Source: Patescibacteria group bacterium (GTDB lineage Bacteria > Patescibacteriota > Gracilibacteria > UBA1369 > PNNO01). From it: a DNA stretch of 20,685 nt. Where the stretch lies: assembly GCA_024275695.1 (NCBI GenBank), contig JAJRYP010000097.1, forward strand, positions 1-20,685. Reading direction: 5' to 3'. Shown piece after piece: positions 15,032 to 20,685 of this stretch. The notes under the pieces were generated by a model. The model was not told where the DNA came from. It was given only the letters and a program-made list of their open reading frames with translations, and made no database searches. Both the position numbers and the translations under genes were made by a program. The stretch's first letter is position 1; the number at the start of each line of letters is the position of its first letter.

Positions 15032-15808
15032 TTAAATGTTTTCCGGAATTGATTTTTGATAACGTTGAAAAAGAAAAATACTTATAACAAAAAGAATTAT
15101 CGTCATGAAAAACAAAACAAGATTTAAATTAATTGCGGGGACGTGTCCTTGAATAAAAACACTTCGACTATATTCGATGACTCGAGCAAGTGGATTTAAA
15201 TATACAAGCCTGTGATAGGTTTGCGGAATTAGTGAAACCGGGTAAATAATCGGTGTCATCCAAAATCCAACCTGAAGAAGTACGTCCCAAATATGTGAAA
15301 GATCACGAAATTTGATGTATAAAACAGCAAGAATTAATGCGAAAGATAAAATCAAGAAGTATAGTTCAATCACATAAACCGGAAAAAAGAAAAATGAAAA
15401 GCTGAAACCTATATTACTTACAGCAACAAAAATAAAAAATATAATCATATTCAATAAAAATGTGAGGAACGATGTAATCGTCGACGCAATTACGATGATA
15501 ATTCGCGGAAAATATACTTTTGTTATTAAAGATTCTTTAGATTCAAACGCCCTAAGTGCAATCGAAGTCGCTTCAGCAAAAAAATTCCATATTATTATAC
15601 CTAAGAGAAGGTATAACTGATAATTATCCACGGGGAACCGCATGAAAACAGAAAAAACCACATAAAGTACGGCAAAAAGTAAAAGCGGTTTTATAAGTGT
15701 CCATACGTATCCCAAAAAAGAATTCTGATAACGTACTTTAAAGTCGGAAATTGCGATCTCTCTTAATATCCGGATATTTTTTTTTGAAAATAATTTTTCT
15801 TGTCGCAT
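15032..15808 (-). CDS. wzm: ABC-2 permease of polysaccharide export (Wzm/TagG type)
   Basis: This is the membrane half of the exporter. The 258-residue protein has an amphipathic basic N-terminus with the family block SDFKVRYQNSFLGYVWTLIKPL (about 21-42, written here as a description of the cytoplasmic coupling region), followed by about six membrane helices (roughly 40-57, 65-82, 103-130, 140-165, 175-195 and 230-250). The segment LNPLARVIEYSRSVFIQG near residues 205-222 is the typical conserved periplasmic stretch. It is the first gene of a two-gene operon with wzt. Neighbouring glycosyltransferases suggest the cargo is a glycan made by them. The start ATG is at 15808; no Shine-Dalgarno sequence is present on its strand. 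Confidence 0.9.
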   Translation of the reverse strand: MRQEKLFSKKNIRILREIAISDFKVRYQNSFLGYVWTLIKPLLLFAVLYVVFSVFMRFPVDNYQLYLLLGIIIWNFFAEATSIALRAFESKESLITKVYFPRIIIVIASTITSFLTFLLNMIIFFIFVAVSNIGFSFSFFFFPVYVIELYFLILSFALILAVLYIKFRDLSHIWDVLLQVGFWMTPIIYPVSLIPQTYHRLVYLNPLARVIEYSRSVFIQGHVPAINLNLVLFFMTIILFVISIFLFQRYQKSIPENI

Positions 15809-16013
15809 ATAATTTTTTAAAAAGGAGTTCGCTTCGCTAGCACTACGCTCGCGATAAATTTTCGCTGGCGGAAGACTCGCTTTACGCTCGTCTTTGACTG
15901 TGCACCGTTACAGTTTACCTAAAAACACTTCACGTTTACAAATATACTTTACGCTGGTAAATTTATAAACGCATGTTTTTATTTTATACAAGCTTATATA
16001 ACACACATAGACA
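15809..16013. other. Divergent intergenic region between wzm and aroF
   Basis: This 205-base stretch has no credible gene. Its wzm-proximal half (about 15826-15890) is a GC-rich island with TTCGCTTCGC (15828-15837) and repeated TACGCT motifs at about 15844, 15883 and 15950; the 10-mer TTCGCTTCGC also occurs at 1973-1982 next to tRNA-Leu. The other half is AT-rich. A TATAAC (15997-16002) could be the -10 of aroF, leaving a leader of only about 5 nucleotides. On the minus strand TTTATA and TATATT are 17 bases apart (-10 at 15941-15946) and could serve wzm with a long leader. These promoter readings are weak. Confidence 0.4.
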
Positions 16014-17030
16014 ATGATTATCGTAATGAGAAAGTCTGCTTCGGATGATCAAATAAAAGCAATTATAAACGAGATTAACGAAAAAGGACTTAAGCCGATG
16101 CCGCTTTACGGTACTGAAAGAACCGTTATTGCAGTTATCGGCGATGAACGTATCCTGGATCAACAACATATCAAATCACTTCCCGGTGTAAGTCAGGCAA
16201 TGATGGTACTTCCACCATATAAAATGGTAAGCCGTGAAACAAAGTATGAAGACACAATTGTCAAAGTTAAAAATGATATTGAAGTCGGTGGAAACAAAAT
16301 TCAAATGATGGCCGGACCTTGCGCGGTTGAGAATTATAAATTTACAAAAGAAGCGGCTAAAGCTTGTAGAGCGGCCGGTGCACGCATTTTGCGCGGGGGA
16401 GCGTTTAAACCAAGAACCGGACCATATTCTTTTCAAGGACTTGGGGAAGAAGGCCTTAAAATTTTAAGACAAGTTGGTGATGAAGAAGATATGGCAATTG
16501 TTACTGAAATCCTTGACATTCGTGATATCGATTTGGTTGCGGAATATTCCGATATTTTGCAAATCGGTGCCAGGAATATGCAGAATTTTAATCTTCTTGA
16601 AGAGGTTGGAAAAATTAAAAAGCCGATTTTATTGAAACGCGGACTTTCGGCAAAAATTAAAGAATGGCTACTCGCAGCCGAATATATACTATCAAACGGA
16701 AATCCGAACGTTATTTTATGTGAACGCGGTATTAGAACTTTCGAAAGAGAAACAAGATCCACTCTTGCACTCTCTTCAGTTCCGCTTATCAAAGAATTGA
16801 GTCATCTTCCAATAATTGTCGATCCCAGCCATAGCACGGGAAAACCCTCATTAATTCCACCAATGACAAAGGCGGCAATCGCATGTGGCGCGGATGGAAT
16901 TATTGTTGAGGTACATCCTAAGCCGGACGAAGCGCTTTGCGACGGACAACAAGCACTTATTCCGGAACAGTTCGCGAAATTAATCGAGGAGTTAAAACCC
17001 GTTGCCAAGGCGGTTGGAAGAACAATGTAA
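16014..17030 (+). CDS. aroF: 3-deoxy-D-arabino-heptulosonate 7-phosphate synthase, type I-beta with regulatory domain
   Basis: DAHP synthase condenses phosphoenolpyruvate with erythrose 4-phosphate, the first step of the shikimate pathway. The 338-residue protein matches the Thermotoga type: an N-terminal ferredoxin-like domain (about 1-72) and a TIM barrel (about 80-338). The metal ligands are C103 (AGPC), H273 (DPSHS), E299 (IVEVHP) and D310. Substrate-binding blocks include LRGGAFKPRT (126-135), QIGARNMQN (183-191) and LLKRG (206-210). In Thermotoga the ferredoxin-like domain closes the active site when tyrosine or phenylalanine binds, so feedback control is likely here. I keep the first ATG because MIIVMRKS aligns with the start of that domain. 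aroB follows 42 bases later, after a TTTCGCGAAA palindrome (17034-17043). Confidence 0.96.
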   Translation: MIIVMRKSASDDQIKAIINEINEKGLKPMPLYGTERTVIAVIGDERILDQQHIKSLPGVSQAMMVLPPYKMVSRETKYEDTIVKVKNDIEVGGNKIQMMAGPCAVENYKFTKEAAKACRAAGARILRGGAFKPRTGPYSFQGLGEEGLKILRQVGDEEDMAIVTEILDIRDIDLVAEYSDILQIGARNMQNFNLLEEVGKIKKPILLKRGLSAKIKEWLLAAEYILSNGNPNVILCERGIRTFERETRSTLALSSVPLIKELSHLPIIVDPSHSTGKPSLIPPMTKAAIACGADGIIVEVHPKPDEALCDGQQALIPEQFAKLIEELKPVAKAVGRTM

Positions 17031-17072
17031 CATTTTCGCGAAACGAAAACTTGCATTTTTAAATGATTCGCT

Positions 17073-18164
17073 ATGAAAAAAATTATCGTTCCTCTAAAAA
17101 AAAGAGTTGATTATTCATATGAGATTAGTTATTCAACTAATTACATTCCTGAATTGATTGAAGATATTAAAAAAAATAAATGCGTGAGACAGTACGCCGT
17201 TATTTCAGATTCAAAAGTAAAAAAATTATACGGAGAAACATTGATTAAAAGATTAAAGAGTGCCGGAATTAATGCAAGTTTACTTTCATTCCCCTTTGGT
17301 GAAAAAAATAAAACACTCGATCAGGCGGAAAAACTTTTAGATCAACTTTCTAAATTGGGATTTCATAGAGATGATTGCGTGATAGCTCTTGGAGGCGGAG
17401 TTACCGGTGATTTGGCCGGTTTTGTTGCATCTGTTTATATGCGCGGTATCCCCTACATTCAAATCCCTACGACACTGCTCGCAATGGTTGATTCTTCAGT
17501 AGGTGGGAAAACCGGTGTGGATAGCTTGTGGGGAAAAAACTTAATTGGAACGTTTTATCAACCGAAAAAAGTTTATATTGACACAAAATTTTTGAAAACT
17601 TTACCGAGAAAACAAGTGGCAAACGGAATCGACGAGATCATTAAATATGGAGTTATTAAAGCTCCACCCATTTTAAGAATTTTATTCAAGGAACATAAAA
17701 AAATAATGAGTCTAGATTCAAAAATTCTCAAAAAAATCATAATGAAATGTATTAAAATTAAGGCCGATATTATAAGCAAAGATGAAAAAGAAAAAGACCT
17801 TAGAAAAATCTTGAACTATGGACATACTGTTGGTCACGCAATTGAAAAAATCACAAAATTCAAAGTACAACATGGAGAATCCGTAAGTTTGGGAATGGCA
17901 ATTATTAACACAATTGCCGCTGATAAAAAAATACTCGCGATAAAAAATCAACTCTACATAAAAAATATTTTAAAACTCTATAATCTTCCGACAAAATTTG
18001 CACAGTCAATCGATCCGAACAGATTAATTAATATAATGAAACAGGATAAAAAAACGAGAAAAGGAAAAATCTGTTTTGTTGTGCCTCAAAAATTGGGGAA
18101 AGTTTTTATTAGTGATAAAATTACAAATCGAAATATTATAAAAGCATGCAAAAAGCACTCATAA
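17073..18164 (+). CDS. aroB: 3-dehydroquinate synthase
   Basis: This NAD- and metal-dependent enzyme cyclises DAHP to 3-dehydroquinate, the second shikimate step. The 363-residue length is normal. The NAD-binding block ALGGGVTGDLAGF lies at 105-117, followed by the IPTTLLAMVDSSVGGKTGVD loop (131-150). The zinc ligands are E188 (GIDEIIKYG), H251 (NYGHTVGHA) and H267 (VQHGES). The C-terminal half is very lysine-rich. The last 19 bases overlap the start of the aroA-aroK fusion in another frame, which points to translational coupling, notable since neither gene has a Shine-Dalgarno sequence. Confidence 0.96.
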   Translation: MKKIIVPLKKRVDYSYEISYSTNYIPELIEDIKKNKCVRQYAVISDSKVKKLYGETLIKRLKSAGINASLLSFPFGEKNKTLDQAEKLLDQLSKLGFHRDDCVIALGGGVTGDLAGFVASVYMRGIPYIQIPTTLLAMVDSSVGGKTGVDSLWGKNLIGTFYQPKKVYIDTKFLKTLPRKQVANGIDEIIKYGVIKAPPILRILFKEHKKIMSLDSKILKKIIMKCIKIKADIISKDEKEKDLRKILNYGHTVGHAIEKITKFKVQHGESVSLGMAIINTIAADKKILAIKNQLYIKNILKLYNLPTKFAQSIDPNRLINIMKQDKKTRKGKICFVVPQKLGKVFISDKITNRNIIKACKKHS

Positions 18165-19954
18165 TTCCAAAACAACTTAAAGCATGCTCGATTAGTATTC
18201 CGGGATCTAAAAGTTATACGAATCGTGCACTTATTATTGCTGCGTTGGCGGATGGGAAAACAACTTTGATTAATCCCCTCTTCAGTGACGACACAAAATA
18301 TACAATAGATGCACTTCAAAAACTCGGAATAGAAATCAAACGTACAAAAAATTATGATCTTGAGATTTATGGAAAAGGTGGGCGGTTCACGAATCCCGAA
18401 GAAACACTTTTTTTGGGGAACGCCGGAACCGGTATAAGATTTTTAACAGCTCTTTTAACACTTGCACCATTTAAGTCGAAAATTACAGGAAACAAACGTA
18501 TGCAGAAAAGACCAATAAAAGATTTACTAAAAGGGCTTCGTCAACTTGGGGCAAAAATCGAAAGTGTTAATAAAAACGGATGTCCTCCGGTACGCATTAA
18601 AGCTGCAACAATAAAAGGGGGTACTGTTGAACTCTCGGGGAAATTAAGTAGTCAATTTCTTTCCGCGATTCTAATAATTGCACCATATGCTCAAAATGAT
18701 ATATCAATTAAAATTTCAGACAGACTTGTTTCAAAGCCTTACGTTGATATGACAATTGAAATTATGAAAGCGTTCGGAATTAATATTGAAAATAAAGATT
18801 ATCGGGAGTTTGTAATTAAAAGTGGACAAAAATATACCGCGCGCAAATATAAAATTGAAGGTGATGCATCTTCGGCGACATATTTCTTTGCACTTTCGGC
18901 ATTACATAATACTCCCATTTATTTACAAAATATTTCTCGAAAAACTTCACAAGCAGATATTCATTTTTTGGATATTCTCGAAAGAATGGGATGTAAAACT
19001 ATCGAAGATGAAAACGGAATTAAGATAAGAGCACCAAAAAAATTAAAAACACTCGGAGAAATAGATTTAAATCACATGCCGGATGCCGCCATGACAGTTG
19101 CAATTATGGCCGCTTTTACAAAAGGTAAAACCGTACTCAAAAATATTGCGAACCTTAGAATAAAAGAAACAAACCGAATTGCCGCACTGGTTAGAGAACT
19201 TTCAAAAATCGGCGTAGAATGTAAAGAATTAGATGATGGAATAGAAATAAACGGTAATCCTTCAAAACTTCACGGCGAAGAGCTTATTTCGACCTATAAC
19301 GATCATAGAATGGCAATGTGCTTCGCAGTCGCAGCAAGTAAAATTAAAAATATTCAAATTTTGAATCCAGATTGTACCTCAAAAACTTACCCAAAATTTT
19401 TTGAAGATCTTAAAAAGACCAATCTGGATATAAAAAAGAAAATAATTCCAAATATTTCATTAACGGGAATGCGTGGAAGTGGAAAATCGTCAATTGGAAG
19501 AACGCTTGGAGAAAAACTACACAGAGCCTTTATTGATACTGACGATGAAATTGAAAAACAAGAAAAAATAAAAATTCCCGATATCATAAAAAAGCATAAT
19601 TGGTTCTATTTCAGAAAAAAAGAAAAATATGTAATTCGTCGTGTGAGTAAAATGGATAATGTAATAATCGGAACAGGCGGAGGGGTTATTTTGGACAAGG
19701 AAAACGTAAAGGCGCTCAAAAGAACAAGTAAGATCGTTTTCTTAAAATGTGATCTTGAAATTCTTGAAAATCGACTGCATAAAAGCAAAACAAAACGACC
19801 GGCATTAACTTCGGAAAAAACACTTAAAGATGAGATTAAAAAAATTTGGAAAAAAAGAAAAGAAAGCTATATAAGTACGGCGGACTTTATAATTGATGTT
19901 TCAAGAGACATTGGGGTTGAAGCAAAAGCAGAAAAGATTATTATGGAACTATAA
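18146..19954 (+). CDS. aroA-aroK: Bifunctional EPSP synthase / shikimate kinase (AroA-AroK fusion)
   Basis: One 602-residue protein joins two shikimate enzymes. Residues 1-425 are EPSP synthase (AroA): PGSKSYTNRAL (19-29), the PEP-binding GNAGTG (91-96), DRLVSKPYVDMT (192-203), the catalytic D313 in MPDAA, E341 in KETNR, and DHRMA (386-390). Residues 433-602 are shikimate kinase (AroK): Walker A GMRGSGKSS (441-449), D464 and D466 in IDTDDEIE, the shikimate-binding R490 in FRKKE, GGG at 511-513, and R551 in the KRPAL lid. All key residues of both enzymes are present, so both halves should work. The kinase acts before AroA in the pathway, with AroA using its shikimate 3-phosphate. The start lies inside the end of aroB. 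Genes for dehydroquinase, AroE and AroC are not in this window. Confidence 0.95.
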   Translation: MQKALIIPKQLKACSISIPGSKSYTNRALIIAALADGKTTLINPLFSDDTKYTIDALQKLGIEIKRTKNYDLEIYGKGGRFTNPEETLFLGNAGTGIRFLTALLTLAPFKSKITGNKRMQKRPIKDLLKGLRQLGAKIESVNKNGCPPVRIKAATIKGGTVELSGKLSSQFLSAILIIAPYAQNDISIKISDRLVSKPYVDMTIEIMKAFGINIENKDYREFVIKSGQKYTARKYKIEGDASSATYFFALSALHNTPIYLQNISRKTSQADIHFLDILERMGCKTIEDENGIKIRAPKKLKTLGEIDLNHMPDAAMTVAIMAAFTKGKTVLKNIANLRIKETNRIAALVRELSKIGVECKELDDGIEINGNPSKLHGEELISTYNDHRMAMCFAVAASKIKNIQILNPDCTSKTYPKFFEDLKKTNLDIKKKIIPNISLTGMRGSGKSSIGRTLGEKLHRAFIDTDDEIEKQEKIKIPDIIKKHNWFYFRKKEKYVIRRVSKMDNVIIGTGGGVILDKENVKALKRTSKIVFLKCDLEILENRLHKSKTKRPALTSEKTLKDEIKKIWKKRKESYISTADFIIDVSRDIGVEAKAEKIIMEL

Positions 19955-20006
19955 CTGACATAATGCGACACCCTTGTAAAGAAATAATACTTAACATATA
20001 AATCTC

Positions 20007-20336
20007 ATGAACCAAGAACCGGAGAATCCAAATGAACAAATCATCGCACTTCTTGAAAAAAACAACCGGCTCCTGGAAAAGCTTTTAAAACTTCAACTTA
20101 AAGAACATCGAGCACAAACATGGCGGACTGTTTTTCATGTCTTTATGAGTCTACTTCCGTTTATTATTATTGCAGCCCTTGGATACTATGTCTTCACACT
20201 AATAAACAGTAACATTCAAGCTTTACAGTCTAATGTCGAGGCGTTAAAAGAATTTATGGTTGGATTAGTTCCCGATTTTTCCGGAGTTGGAGATAAACTT
20301 AATGAAGTTTGGCAGGATGTAACATTTTGGAATTAA
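20007..20336 (+). CDS. Small single-pass membrane protein with coiled coil
   Basis: I do not recognise this 109-residue protein. It has an acidic, Asn/Gln-rich N-terminus (1-10), a leucine-rich amphipathic helix likely to form a coiled coil (about 11-38), one membrane helix (about 45-67, with FMSLLPFIIIAALGYYVF) and a second helical tail (about 68-109) ending in Trp-rich QDVTFWN. There is no cleavable signal peptide. It begins 52 bases after the aroA-aroK stop and could be on the same transcript, although nothing links it to the pathway. Its stop is 5 bases from the stop of the convergent kinase gene. Confidence 0.75.
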   Translation: MNQEPENPNEQIIALLEKNNRLLEKLLKLQLKEHRAQTWRTVFHVFMSLLPFIIIAALGYYVFTLINSNIQALQSNVEALKEFMVGLVPDFSGVGDKLNEVWQDVTFWN

Positions 20337-20341
20337 ACTAT

Positions 20342-20685
20342 TTAAGTCTCTACAAGCCCCTTTTCTCCTCTGTTTCCTTTAATTCCTTTTAACGGGAGTT
20401 TAAAATAGAAACTCGTTCCTTTATTTTCTTTGGATTTAAACCAGATTTTACCACCAAGCAATTCAACCAGTCGCTTTATTATTGCCAAACCAAGTCCGGT
20501 GCCAACGGAAACTTCTTTAATTGCATTATCAGCTCTAAAAAATCGTTGAAATATATTGCTCTGCTGATTTTTAGGTATTCCCATTCCATTATCCTTAACT
20601 TCAAACTGAACAAATTTTCCTTGAATTGAAATTTTAATATATATTTTACCTTTTTCTTTCGTATATTTAATTGCATTAGATAAAA
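20342..20685 (-). CDS. Sensor histidine kinase, C-terminal ATPase domain (partial)
   Basis: The gene runs in from the right edge, so only its last 113 complete codons are visible. The frame is open to the edge and carries, in order, the N box LSNAIKYT (immediately inside the edge), the G1 box DNGMGIP, the F box IFQRFFR, and the G2 box GTGLGLAI, then the closing GGKIWFKSKENKGTSFYFKLP strands. This is a HATPase_c domain of a membrane or cytosolic histidine kinase that would phosphorylate a response regulator. The H box, sensor region and any partner regulator lie outside the window. An ATG inside the domain at 20584 should not be taken as the start. Confidence 0.93.
   Translation of the reverse strand, partial: LSNAIKYTKEKGKIYIKISIQGKFVQFEVKDNGMGIPKNQQSNIFQRFFRADNAIKEVSVGTGLGLAIIKRLVELLGGKIWFKSKENKGTSFYFKLPLKGIKGNRGEKGLVET

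Noticed and set aside
15821..15827. AAAGGAG as a Shine-Dalgarno site
   Set aside because: It is on the plus strand in the wzm-aroF gap with no start codon at usable distance.
16433..16792. Long antisense frame in aroF and similar ones in nifU, radA and aroB
   Set aside because: Shadow frames opposite strongly conserved enzymes, with no start context or family resemblance.
2250..20685. Response regulator (2250) and histidine kinase (right edge) as a cognate pair
   Set aside because: They are about 17 kb apart on opposite strands; nothing in the sequence ties them together.
1..20685. UGA-as-glycine (code 25) or UGA-as-tryptophan code
   Set aside because: No gene needs readthrough of TGA; all are full-length in the standard code. 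Only the absence of UGA stops is supported.
1..20685. CRISPR array, IS element, prophage or known defence island
   Set aside because: No regularly spaced repeats, transposase, integrase or defence protein motifs were seen.

Overview
This AT-rich window comes from a bacterium with tightly packed genes on both strands. No annotated start codon is preceded by a convincing Shine-Dalgarno sequence. All 19 visible coding sequences end in TAA (15) or TAG (4) and none in TGA. The compact layout, the lysine-rich proteins and the mix of surface-polysaccharide genes with few other systems suggest a candidate-phyla-radiation (Patescibacteria) genome. The Peregrinibacteria neighbourhood is my best guess, because its sister lineages reassigned UGA to glycine. 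This placement is inference from gene content and style, not from a marker phylogeny.

Layout. Positions 1-1904 hold a two-gene iron-sulfur assembly operon: a NifU-type scaffold with a BFD-like [2Fe-2S] domain, then a NifS/IscS cysteine desulfurase. A tRNA-Leu(UAA) follows on the minus strand, divergent from an OmpR/PhoB-type response regulator. Next come a very large bidirectional hairpin, a ferritin on the minus strand, and a divergent DUF1624-type membrane acyltransferase. From 4588 to 6999 (minus) lies an 803-residue helical protein of unknown function, and upstream of it a tRNA-Lys(CUU) whose 3' end is repeated in tandem. From 7321 a GT4 glycosyltransferase and radA form a short plus-strand unit that converges on tatD.

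Positions 10615-15808 are a surface-polysaccharide block: a fused GT2-GT4 glycosyltransferase, a small helical protein, a GT4 glycosyltransferase with an apparent premature stop near its end, and an ABC-2 exporter pair (wzm-wzt) on the minus strand. The GTs probably build a glycan on a carrier and Wzm-Wzt would export it. From 16014 to 19954 three shikimate-pathway genes run in order: DAHP synthase, dehydroquinate synthase, and a fused EPSP synthase-shikimate kinase. The window ends with a small membrane protein and the ATPase end of a histidine kinase that runs off the right edge.

The most notable observations are the complete absence of UGA stops, the colinearity of aroB and the aroA-aroK fusion with the start of eukaryotic AROM, an 11-bp tandem repeat upstream of the response regulator that shares a 13-mer with the ferritin promoter, a ~30-bp-stem bidirectional hairpin carrying a perfect Shine-Dalgarno octamer in its loop, the tripled tRNA-Lys 3' end, and the near-terminal nonsense codon in the third glycosyltransferase. 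No CRISPR array, insertion sequence, prophage or clear new defence system was found. No gene-free stretch exceeds 300 bases.
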